Virus record (IMG/VR): IMGVR_UViG_3300030103_002227
Location: 1 to 35,652 of that record
Reading direction: 5' to 3' (one strand)
DNA: 35,652 nt
DNA from: a virus
Below the pieces are notes generated by a model, which saw only the letters and a list, made by a program, of their open reading frames with translations, had not been told where the DNA came from and ran no database searches. A program made the translations under genes and the position numbers. Shown piece after piece: positions 1 through 5,903 of this stretch (position 1 is the first letter of the stretch; each line of letters starts with the position of its first letter).

Positions 1-99
1 TCTCCAGGAGTAACTGGTCAAATAGCTACAGACGCTAACTATATTTACGTGTGTACGGCTACAGACACTTGGAAAAGAGTAGCTATCGCTACGTGGTAG
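1..99 (+). CDS. C-terminal fragment of an upstream virion-type protein (5' truncated)
   Basis: Frame 1 is open from the first base to a TAG at 97-99 and gives the last 32 residues of a protein that begins outside the window. The tail contains GQIATDANYIYVC followed by a W-K-R segment and ends in A-T-W. This Gly/Thr/Tyr-rich ending resembles C-terminal segments of phage fibre or appendage proteins, but so short a piece cannot be assigned. It lies on the same strand as everything downstream, so it may close a fibre gene. The link to a fibre is inference. Confidence 0.55.
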   Translation, partial: SPGVTGQIATDANYIYVCTATDTWKRVAIATW

Positions 100-163
100 T
101 AAAATAAAGCAAAAATAGGTAATAATAACATTAATAACAATATTAACAACAAAAACAAAAAAA

Positions 164-460
164 ATGAATCAATTTATAAAATTTGACACCGCTGGGACTG
201 GAGATTATAGTGGTAGAATTCTAAACGTAGATATGATTGCTGGACCAGTAGTACAGGATTACCCTGCTGGTAACGGTGATGAATATATTGGCATACCACT
301 AAAAACAGGTAAAAACGCGTTTATGCTTATAGAATATATAGAGGTTGCAGATGCTACAAGAGCTAAAAAAATTTTAGACAATGTTCTATATAATTCAAAT
401 CCAGGTGTAGGAACTTTTGAAGTACCAGGTGAGATAGGTTCGATAGAATTTTCAGCTTAA
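164..460 (+). CDS. Hypothetical 98-residue protein, probably virion-associated
   Basis: Starts at an ATG after a leader made almost entirely of A, T and C, with no Shine-Dalgarno match. The product has no Cys, no membrane segment and no signal peptide. Its N-terminal half is rich in Gly, Asp and Thr and looks beta-stranded; an acidic helix-like stretch (EYIEVADATRAKKILDNVL) sits near residues 58-76. I do not recognise the family. It lies between a truncated virion-type gene and other small genes, so a structural or accessory virion role is possible but unproven. The reading frame is convincing: it ends immediately before a tandem repeat and the next gene, and its codon use matches its neighbours. 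Confidence 0.6.
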   Translation: MNQFIKFDTAGTGDYSGRILNVDMIAGPVVQDYPAGNGDEYIGIPLKTGKNAFMLIEYIEVADATRAKKILDNVLYNSNPGVGTFEVPGEIGSIEFSA

Positions 461-485
461 TAAATAATAAATAATAAATAATAAA
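458..485 (+). repeat. Four perfect tandem copies of TAATAAA
   Basis: TAATAAA is repeated four times without a mismatch, starting at the stop codon of the 164-460 gene and ending two bases before the ATG at 488. It supplies stops in all three frames and forms an unstructured A/T leader for the next gene. Replication slippage is the likely origin. Confidence 0.85.
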
Positions 486-487
486 CA

Positions 488-853
488 ATGAAAGCATCAA
501 TAAAAATAACAAGTGTTGGAGGCGGTACAATTGGAGCTAATAACTTCGGAGACGTAACAGCTGGAGATTTTAATTTCCCTATAGAATGCCTTGGAGCAAC
601 AGACAGTGCTTACGGAGGTAACAATTCTATGTTCATAATAGTTAATAGTTCAAGTGGACCTAGTGAAGGAAGTACAGCATTAGGTAGTTACGCTACTTAT
701 AAGTTTAACGTAAGTGGTAGTACAAATAAATATTTACTAAATAAATCTTTTGTAGACGCTATATTATCTAACAATGGATCTGGAGAATCAATAGTTACAT
801 TACCAGAAGGAGTAACTATTACATCTTGGGAAATAGATAATCTAATATATTAA
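488..853 (+). CDS. Hypothetical 121-residue Gly/Ser-rich protein
   Basis: A small protein beginning MKASIKITSVGGG, rich in Gly, Ser, Asn and Thr, with alternating hydrophobic residues typical of beta structure. It has one Cys near residue 35 and no membrane segment or signal peptide. The composition resembles small phage decoration or fibre-associated proteins, but I recognise no family. The start is fixed by the upstream tandem repeat, and the gene follows the 98-residue gene on the same strand, so the two are probably co-transcribed. A virion role is inference only. Confidence 0.6.
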   Translation: MKASIKITSVGGGTIGANNFGDVTAGDFNFPIECLGATDSAYGGNNSMFIIVNSSSGPSEGSTALGSYATYKFNVSGSTNKYLLNKSFVDAILSNNGSGESIVTLPEGVTITSWEIDNLIY

Positions 854-906
854 TAAACCTGCTCGGGTAGAGCATTAACCAATGTCTAACTTAAAACCAA
901 AAACCT

Positions 907-1194
907 ATGACATTTTATTACCAGACTAGTTCGTGGAATAGTCAACCACAAATAACACAAGAAACCAAAGACCTTTGGAAGCATTTAGCTCAGAAGAAAA
1001 ACTGGAGAATTGTGCAATTACCAAATGGTTTTTATCAAACCGAATACCAAGATCTAAAAAACGATACTTGGAACGACATTACGAGACGTGAGACTTTAGA
1101 AGGAGCAGAACAAGCTATTGATTCGTCAATTGCTCATTACGCTAAAAAACTAGAGTTTGTAAACGGACCTAAAGTCGTCAAAACCTTTGAATAA
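907..1194 (+). CDS. Hypothetical 95-residue protein rich in Trp, Gln and Lys
   Basis: Opens MTFYYQTSSWNSQPQ, followed by a Trp/Lys-rich stretch (DLWKHLAQKKNWRIVQLPNGF), then a charged helical region around residues 57-82 that contains ETLEGAEQAIDSSIAHYAKKL. The product is soluble in appearance, without Cys or membrane segments. Short proteins with this W/Y-rich N-terminus and amphipathic C-terminus occur in marine phages, but I cannot attach a function. The preceding gap of about 50 bp holds only a very short hairpin. It directly precedes groEL, separated by a repeat leader, and is likely part of the same transcript. Confidence 0.6.
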   Translation: MTFYYQTSSWNSQPQITQETKDLWKHLAQKKNWRIVQLPNGFYQTEYQDLKNDTWNDITRRETLEGAEQAIDSSIAHYAKKLEFVNGPKVVKTFE

Positions 1195-1197
1195 TAA

Positions 1198-1217
1198 TTT
1201 AATCTAATTTAATCTAA
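1198..1217 (+). repeat. Direct repeat TTTAATCTAA x2 in the groEL leader
   Basis: Two exact adjacent copies of the 10-mer TTTAATCTAA; the last A of the second copy is the first base of the groEL ATG. No Shine-Dalgarno sequence is present. The duplication may be slippage or a leader element. Confidence 0.75.
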
Positions 1218-2761
1218 TGATAGTAAAAAATCTAAACTTTGGCAATGATGCCAGAGAACAAGTATTTAAAGGTATAACAAAACTTACACAAGCTGTTAGC
1301 TCCACACTTGGAGCTAGCGGTAAATGTGTGCTTCTTGAAGATGCGCAAGGTAATCCGTTGATAACAAAAGATGGAGTAACTGTAGCTAATTCAGTAATTT
1401 TGTTAGACCCAGTAGAAAATATGGGAGCTACTCTTTTAAAAGAAGCAGCTCGTAAAACAGTTCAACAAGCAGGAGACGGAACTACAACAGCAACTGTAAT
1501 TGCTCACGCAATATTAGAAGAAGCTTATAAAGTAGTAGATAAGAATAATTCTCGTGAGTTAAAAAACGGAATTAACTCAGCGGTTGAAAAAGTTGTAAAA
1601 TATTTAGAATCAGTATCTGTTTCAGTAGAAGGAGATATGATTGACAACATAGCTACAATATCAACTAATAATGATCCTTATTTAGGTAAATTAATAGCTG
1701 ATGCTTTTAGAGCAGTAGATCTTACAGGCGTAGTAATGATGGAACCATCATCGGTAGGTAAGACAGAAATTAAAATAGTAGAAGGCGCACAATATGATAA
1801 AGGTATAACCAATAGGCATTTTATAACTAACGCTGAAAATCAATCAGCAGAGTTAGAAAATCCCTTAGTGTTGTTAGTAGAATCAAAAATAGATTCTATT
1901 AGACAAGTTCAAACTGTGCTAGAGTACGTAATAAAAAACAACAAACCTTTGCTTATTATAGGCGATGTAGAAAAAGGTGTTTTATCAGCTCTAGCTATGA
2001 ACAAAATAAAAGGTAATATTAAAATAAATGTAATTGATGCCCCAACCTTTGGAGTTAACAGAAAGCAGTTATTAGACGATTTATCTTTACTAACAGGTGC
2101 TACAATAATAAACGAAGATCTAGGTGATGATTTAGATTTAATAAGAATAGAATATCTAGGTAAATGTGTTAAAAGTATTACAACAGATCAAGAAACTATT
2201 ATACAAATAGAAGAAACGTCTGATGAAGTAAAAGAAGTTATTAAAGATATTAAAAGTAAATTATTACAAAAAAACACAGCTAATGATATAGTTAAACTTG
2301 AAAAAAGACTAGCTATGTTAGCCGCTAAAATTGCAATAGTAAAAATAGGCGCTAATTCTGATATTGAATTAAAAGAAAAGCAAGACAGAGTTGAAGACGC
2401 TATATGTGCTACTAAAGCTGCGATAAAAGAGGGAATTGTCCCTGGTGGAGGTATAGCTTTACTTAATGCTTGTTCAAATATAGAAGAAGAAAATATAGGT
2501 GAAAAAGTGCTACTTAAATCAATACTATCACCATATAAGACGATACTAGAAAATGCTGGTCATGCCGTTTCTACACCAGAAAAAGACGGACTAGGATTTG
2601 ACGTTGTTACAGGAAATATGGTACAAATGATTGATAACGGAATTATAGATCCATTATTAGTCACGAAAAGTGCTCTTAAAAATGCAGCTTCAGTAGCAAC
2701 TACTATATTATCAACTGATTGTGTAATCAATAATATTAGAATTGATGAGAGCAGTAGGTAA
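1217..2761 (+). CDS. groEL: Phage-encoded chaperonin GroEL (Cpn60/Hsp60)
   Basis: ATP-dependent folding chamber subunit of 514 residues. Group I chaperonin landmarks are present: TKDG at residues 50-53, GDGTTTAT at 86-93 (Asp52 and Asp87 fall at the E. coli numbers), an equatorial RVED-type stretch with Asp394 matching the hydrolytic Asp398, and GIVPGGGIALL just after it. Two departures are visible. The GPKG nucleotide-loop motif is replaced by L-G-A-S-G-K (residues 31-36), and the protein stops near the last equatorial strand, so the Gly-Gly-Met tail of cellular GroEL is absent. Its reading frame overlaps groES by 17 bases. Such phage chaperonins are usually thought to fold capsid or other virion proteins; the substrate here is unknown. 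The fold assignment is very secure. Confidence 0.97.
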   Translation: MIVKNLNFGNDAREQVFKGITKLTQAVSSTLGASGKCVLLEDAQGNPLITKDGVTVANSVILLDPVENMGATLLKEAARKTVQQAGDGTTTATVIAHAILEEAYKVVDKNNSRELKNGINSAVEKVVKYLESVSVSVEGDMIDNIATISTNNDPYLGKLIADAFRAVDLTGVVMMEPSSVGKTEIKIVEGAQYDKGITNRHFITNAENQSAELENPLVLLVESKIDSIRQVQTVLEYVIKNNKPLLIIGDVEKGVLSALAMNKIKGNIKINVIDAPTFGVNRKQLLDDLSLLTGATIINEDLGDDLDLIRIEYLGKCVKSITTDQETIIQIEETSDEVKEVIKDIKSKLLQKNTANDIVKLEKRLAMLAAKIAIVKIGANSDIELKEKQDRVEDAICATKAAIKEGIVPGGGIALLNACSNIEEENIGEKVLLKSILSPYKTILENAGHAVSTPEKDGLGFDVVTGNMVQMIDNGIIDPLLVTKSALKNAASVATTILSTDCVINNIRIDESSR

Positions 2762-3005
2762 AAATTTAATAATAAACATAAAAAAAGAAGGAACCACTAA
2801 AACCAAAGGTGGTTTACTTCTTTCGGAAAATCAGCGAGAAGATATAAGATATGTACAAGCTGATATAGTTTCAATTGGAGAAGAAGTGGTTGGTCTAAAA
2901 AAAGATGATAAAATATACTTTGATAGACACGCTGGACATAAAATTGAAATAGATAAAAAAAGTTATCGCGTTATAAAAGCTCAAGACATTGTAGTTGTAT
3001 TATGA
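2745..3005 (+). CDS. groES: Co-chaperonin GroES (Cpn10)
   Basis: Lid of the GroEL chamber, 86 residues, slightly shorter than the 97 of E. coli. It starts MRAVGKNLIINIKKE, which matches the RPLHDRVIVK strand of GroES. KTKGGLLL then corresponds to the mobile loop, with Leu-Leu-Leu at the place of the Ile-Val-Leu GroEL-binding tripeptide. GLKKDDKIYF corresponds to KVGDIVIF, and the chain ends with AQDIVVVL like the GroES ESDILAIV strand. A TTG three bases upstream is in frame, but the ATG is preferred. The start lies inside groEL and the stop overlaps the next start (ATGA), so the three genes are probably translationally coupled. The order groEL then groES is the reverse of most bacterial operons. 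Confidence 0.9.
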   Translation: MRAVGKNLIINIKKEGTTKTKGGLLLSENQREDIRYVQADIVSIGEEVVGLKKDDKIYFDRHAGHKIEIDKKSYRVIKAQDIVVVL

Positions 3006-3442
3006 GATTAAGTGCTCAAGATGTTAAAGATCTAAATTTAATGAAGCACTATCGAATAATACGTAAATGGGCGTGTAAGAATAATGATTTAACCGATAGT
3101 GAATTAGAATTATTAATATACCTTGATTGTATAGATTTATTTACAATAAAAGATTTTAAAGCTGGAACATACACTTACAGTTGGAATAATCGAAGATGGA
3201 ATAAGTTAATAAAAAATAATTGGATAGTTGTTTGGAGAAATAGAAATAGAACCACACAAAAATACAATATATATAAAATATCATTTAAAGGTAAACAATT
3301 AATAAAGCGTATATATAGAATAATGCTTGGTCAAGAAGATATAAATGTTGCTAGTAGAAATACAATAATAACTGGAAACTCTTATATGGATAAAGTAATG
3401 ACAAAAGCTATTTATAATTTAAACAAAGACAAAACAAGATGA
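3002..3442 (+). CDS. Small basic protein with a winged-helix-like core
   Basis: 146 residues, strongly basic, no membrane segment. Residues 30-45 (LTDSELELLIYLDCID) look like the first helices of a MarR-type winged helix. Residues 60-83 (a W-N-N-R-R-W stretch, then LIKNNWIVVWRN) look like a recognition helix and the first wing strand. YKISFKGKQLI (91-101) matches the second wing strand and following helix of such folds. This is pattern recognition; no profile was run. It overlaps groES and the next gene by 4-base ATGA junctions, so its expression is tied to the chaperonin genes. It may bind DNA as a late-gene regulator or simply be a structured phage protein of unknown role. Confidence 0.6.
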   Translation: MRLSAQDVKDLNLMKHYRIIRKWACKNNDLTDSELELLIYLDCIDLFTIKDFKAGTYTYSWNNRRWNKLIKNNWIVVWRNRNRTTQKYNIYKISFKGKQLIKRIYRIMLGQEDINVASRNTIITGNSYMDKVMTKAIYNLNKDKTR

Positions 3443-3921
3443 GTAAAGGTCCATTAAATTTCGGAGCACTAATGACGCCAAGTAGCATGTTTGGTAGTAT
3501 GGGTAATAATCAAATGATTAATTCTCTTAGTAACGCTAACGCAATAGCAGCAGCTCAAGCTCAACAAGCAGCTAGTTCTATGCAACCACAAGGAAGCGGC
3601 GTAACAGACATGAGTAATACTAATGGTACAAACAACATGTTTAACCAGCAAATTAAAACTCCTGCTCCAATATTTGATCCAAATTCTCAAGCAGCAGCTA
3701 TGGGTATGTTTGGAGGTTCTGGTTTAATGAAAAAAGAACCAGCAGCAGATCCATGTTCTCCAGAGTTTGATTATGATGTTGCTAGTAATCCTCCTCACAA
3801 CATGACAGCTAAGCAAATAAAAGAAGCTAGAAAAAAATGTAAAGATAACTCTGAAACTGAAGAATCATCTGCTAAAAGAGATGAGTCTATGAGTAGAGGT
3901 GCTCAAGGAGAAAATAATTAA
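3439..3921 (+). CDS. Low-complexity 160-residue protein with an EFDYDVAS motif
   Basis: The N-terminal 100 residues are rich in Gly, Asn, Ala, Gln and Met (for example NAIAAAQAQQAASSMQPQG) and probably disordered. The C-terminal part carries CSPEFDYDVASNPP (residues 106-119) followed by a basic helix (KQIKEARKKCKDN) and a charged tail. The EFDYD-(V/A)-A-S motif recurs in the 4681-5109 product, also followed by a Lys/Arg-rich helix. I do not recognise a family. Disordered small proteins like this between structural genes could be head-interior or assembly factors, but nothing in the sequence proves it. It starts by ATGA overlap with the preceding gene. Confidence 0.6.
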   Translation: MSKGPLNFGALMTPSSMFGSMGNNQMINSLSNANAIAAAQAQQAASSMQPQGSGVTDMSNTNGTNNMFNQQIKTPAPIFDPNSQAAAMGMFGGSGLMKKEPAADPCSPEFDYDVASNPPHNMTAKQIKEARKKCKDNSETEESSAKRDESMSRGAQGENN

Positions 3922-3940
3922 TAAATAACACAATAAGATT

Positions 3941-4168
3941 ATGAATCATAAAAGTATAATACACGATCCTCACGCAGAAAAAATGGGTAAGGGTAAAGTT
4001 GGTATAGTAGGTGAGTCACATATATGGGACGGACCATTAAGTCAAGCTGGTAGACTTCACGGTGAAGGATCTAGTTCAGGAATAACTGGTATGCATTTAA
4101 AATTAGACGCAGTTCCTTACGGAGGTATGGAACCTGTGACTAAAAGATGTTGTACACATAAAAGTTAA
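3941..4168 (+). CDS. Hypothetical 75-residue Gly/His-rich protein
   Basis: Begins MNHKSIIHDPHAEKMGKGK and ends KRCCTHKS, so it has His at both ends and a Cys-Cys pair followed by a His near the C-terminus. That arrangement could bind a metal, though the spacing matches no motif I know. No membrane segment or signal peptide. Part of the small-gene cassette from 3439 to 6458, all on one strand. Reading-frame support comes from codon use and tight spacing (19 bp before it, 4 bp after it). Confidence 0.5.
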   Translation: MNHKSIIHDPHAEKMGKGKVGIVGESHIWDGPLSQAGRLHGEGSSSGITGMHLKLDAVPYGGMEPVTKRCCTHKS

Positions 4169-4172
4169 AATT

Positions 4173-4373
4173 ATGGGATACGCACAATATGGAAGTCCAT
4201 TTTTTAAATCTGGTAAAGGCTGCGCTAAATCTGAAGGAGGTTCAGGTTGCATAGTTGAAAAAGGTGGTAAATGGGCAATTTTAAATAATAAAAAAGGTGG
4301 TATTTGGAGAGAAGGTTTTGGCTCAAAGTCTGAAGCTGAAAAAGCTTTAGCTGCATACCACGCAAATAGTTAA
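4173..4373 (+). CDS. Hypothetical 66-residue protein, KGGKW...EAEKAL type
   Basis: Starts MGYAQYGSPFFKSGKGCAKS. The middle holds G-G-K-W-A-I-L-N-N-K-K-G-G and the end is an Ala-rich helix (SEAEKALAAYHANS). The layout, a short beta unit reading like 'kW.I.nkkgg..r.gF.sk' and then an AEKAL helix, is one I associate with small phage proteins of unknown function. The S-P-F-F-K-S segment at residues 8-13 resembles T-P-F-F-N-K-S in the next gene. Two Cys (residues 17 and 26) flank a Gly-rich segment. No function is assigned. Confidence 0.55.
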   Translation: MGYAQYGSPFFKSGKGCAKSEGGSGCIVEKGGKWAILNNKKGGIWREGFGSKSEAEKALAAYHANS

Positions 4374-4375
4374 TT

Positions 4376-4681
4376 ATGGCATCAAAATTTTCAACACCAT
4401 TCTTTAATAAAAGCCCTATTAATCAAGGAGGCTACGAAGGAGGAGGCGATATAGGTGGTCAATATATACCAGTATCTAACATGTATACAGACATGTTTAA
4501 TAAGATAGGTCAAGCTGTTATAAGCGTAGATACTAGAAATAAAAAGAAAAAACAAGACGATAATTTCAAAAAACAATACGGTGATAAACCGTGGTACGGT
4601 GACACTAGTAGTCAGGAATACAAACAAGCCTATGCTTCACATTACGGCGTACAAATACCAACAATAAAAACAAATAAATAA
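4376..4681 (+). CDS. Hypothetical 101-residue protein
   Basis: N-terminus MASKFSTPFFNKSPINQGG, then a Gly-rich linker, one hydrophobic/amphipathic stretch (MFNKIGQAVISVD), and a basic region R-N-K-K-K-K-Q near residue 55. The second half contains repeated Tyr residues (KPWYGDTSSQEYKQAYASHY). No Cys and no membrane segment. It begins two bases after the previous stop and its stop overlaps the next start (TAATG). Family not recognised. The shared T/S-P-F-F start with the 4173 product suggests a common targeting or assembly tag, which is speculative. Confidence 0.55.
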   Translation: MASKFSTPFFNKSPINQGGYEGGGDIGGQYIPVSNMYTDMFNKIGQAVISVDTRNKKKKQDDNFKKQYGDKPWYGDTSSQEYKQAYASHYGVQIPTIKTNK

Positions 4682-5109
4682 TGGGACACAAAGGACATTG
4701 GGGCGAATACACAGGTAACGCAAAATGGTCAAAAGACCACGCTCATACTAAAGTTACTAAAGAAAACTATAAAGCAACCGAAAGAGATGATGCTGCTCAT
4801 ATTGATTATCTTAAAAGAGATATTGATTATGATAATAAACATAGTCATAGTGACGAGAACATGACTGCTGACGAGAAGCATATATCTAAATTAGCAGGTG
4901 ATATGAAATACGACAAAGAACATCATGGTTCAATGGCTGAATCAAAATACCCTTCAATGGCTAAAAAAATAGAACCTAGTATAGATTACAGATCAGCTGA
5001 GTTTGATTATGACGCAGCCTCAGACGCTGGTGTTTTTGATAAAGAAAAAAGCTCTGACAGAGAGGTTCGTAGAGCTCAAAGAATATATAAAAGAAAATCA
5101 AAAAAATAA
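4681..5109 (+). CDS. Highly charged His/Lys/Asp-rich 142-residue protein with an EFDYDAAS motif
   Basis: Starts MGHKGHWGEYTGNAKW. The middle contains a loosely repeated pattern of Asp-Tyr or Lys-Tyr followed by Lys/His (DYLKRDIDYDNKHSH, then MKYDKEHHG). The C-terminal part has SAEFDYDAASDAG (residues 105-117) followed by a basic helix R-R-A-Q-R-I-Y-K-R-K-S-K-K. The motif plus basic helix matches the end of the 3439-3921 product, so the two genes probably share a C-terminal tail by duplication or convergence. No membrane segment and no Cys. Family unknown; the basic end may contact nucleic acid. Confidence 0.6.
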   Translation: MGHKGHWGEYTGNAKWSKDHAHTKVTKENYKATERDDAAHIDYLKRDIDYDNKHSHSDENMTADEKHISKLAGDMKYDKEHHGSMAESKYPSMAKKIEPSIDYRSAEFDYDAASDAGVFDKEKSSDREVRRAQRIYKRKSKK

Positions 5110-5127
5110 CTAATAAAAATTAATATT

Positions 5128-5445
5128 ATGCCTAAAGGATTTGGATATGGCGGTGAGTCCGCTAATCAAGAAAAAAGTAATTTACTTAAAGATAACCCAG
5201 TAGCAAGAACAGCGTCAGGAGACAGACCTTGGATAACTAAACATTATAGTTCAACAATGGGATCACCGGTAAAAATGGATAATGCAGGAGACTCACCAGT
5301 AGAAGGTAATGCTTTCACTAAAGCAATGGCAGACGCAGATGGAGATTATGACAAAGCTAAAAGCATGCTTGAGATGAATGATGATGCAGCTCCTAAAATG
5401 TACGATGCTCCTACTGCAAAGAAAAAATGTCATCACAATAGATAA
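5128..5445 (+). CDS. Hypothetical 105-residue polar protein
   Basis: Begins MPKGFGYGGESANQEKS. Polar and probably disordered, with a helical stretch around residues 55-80 (FTKAMADADGDYDKAKSML) and a C-terminal KKKCHHNR, so one Cys next to two His. The leader is A/T-rich without Shine-Dalgarno. It is separated by a single base from the following 47-residue gene and is likely translationally linked to it. I do not recognise a function. Confidence 0.5.
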   Translation: MPKGFGYGGESANQEKSNLLKDNPVARTASGDRPWITKHYSSTMGSPVKMDNAGDSPVEGNAFTKAMADADGDYDKAKSMLEMNDDAAPKMYDAPTAKKKCHHNR

Positions 5446-5446
5446 G

Positions 5447-5590
5447 ATGAAAGCTAAAGGATTAGGTGATACTATAGAATCTTTTACAAAAGCTACTGGA
5501 ATTAAAAAACTAGCAGATGCAATTCCTGGTGGTTGTGGTTGTGGTAATCGTAAAAAATTATTAAATAAAATGTTTCCTTATAAAAAATAA
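5447..5590 (+). CDS. Conserved-looking 47-residue Cys-Gly-Cys protein
   Basis: A short gene whose ATG at 5447 lies one base after the previous stop; the longer frame from 5378 is rejected because it would overlap the preceding gene and add an unrelated N-terminus. The product reads GLGDTIESFTKATGIKKL, then GGCGCGNRKKLLNKMFPY. That layout (T-G-I-K-K-L, then a C-G-C followed by a basic L-N-x-x-F-P end) is one I recognise from small proteins in phages and prophages of Bacteroidota. The role is unknown. The two close Cys could bind metal or form a cross-link. Its presence supports the host guess. Confidence 0.6.
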   Translation: MKAKGLGDTIESFTKATGIKKLADAIPGGCGCGNRKKLLNKMFPYKK

Positions 5591-5593
5591 ATT

Positions 5594-5902
5594 ATGGGTT
5601 TTAAACTAAATAATCCTCCTTATAAAGTAGACAATACTCCTATTTATCATGTGGATATGGAAGAAGGTGTTATGGGTAAAGCTAATAATAACTTAACAAT
5701 TATAATAAACAAAGACGTTTCTCCAGATAGAATTCAAGATGTAATTGATCATGAGATGGTGCATATAGACCAAATGAAAAGAGGTGATTTAGATTATGAC
5801 AATGACAATGTGTATTGGAAGGGTAAATGTTATTCTCGTTCAGATATGGAAGAAGGTGCTAAAAATTTACCTTGGGAAGCTGAAGCATATAAAAAAGCGT
5901 AA
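5594..5902 (+). CDS. Zinc metallopeptidase-like protein (HExxH)
   Basis: 102 residues. HEMVH at residues 53-57 is the classic zinc-binding HExxH helix, preceded by a beta strand (NLTIIINKDVS, 33-43). NLPWEAEAY (91-99) holds Glu95 and Glu97, either of which could be the third zinc ligand of a gluzincin-type site. The segment between (RGDLDYDNDNVYWKGK) is acidic and aromatic. The same design occurs in small metallopeptidase-like proteins of flavobacterial phages and prophages. Substrate unknown: it could mature virion proteins or cut peptide cross-links, since a holin-like gene lies about 550 bases downstream. No signal peptide. It ends one base before the next ATG. Confidence 0.75.
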   Translation: MGFKLNNPPYKVDNTPIYHVDMEEGVMGKANNNLTIIINKDVSPDRIQDVIDHEMVHIDQMKRGDLDYDNDNVYWKGKCYSRSDMEEGAKNLPWEAEAYKKA

Positions 5903-5903
5903 A

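Noticed and set aside
860-874. TGCTC-GGGTA-GAGCA hairpin that recalls a tRNA D-arm
   Set aside because: No acceptor, anticodon or T-arm can be formed around it, and the loop is too short. It is at most a 5-bp hairpin.
2742-2744. TTG as the groES start
   Set aside because: It would add one residue only; the adjacent ATG at 2745 gives the normal GroES N-terminus.
5378-5446. N-terminal extension of the 47-residue gene
   Set aside because: It overlaps the preceding gene and encodes an unrelated Met/Leu-rich stretch; the ATG at 5447 fits the conserved N-terminus.
5796-5903. N-terminal extension of the 184-residue gene
   Set aside because: It runs through the catalytic region of the HExxH gene in another frame; the ATG at 5904 follows that gene directly.
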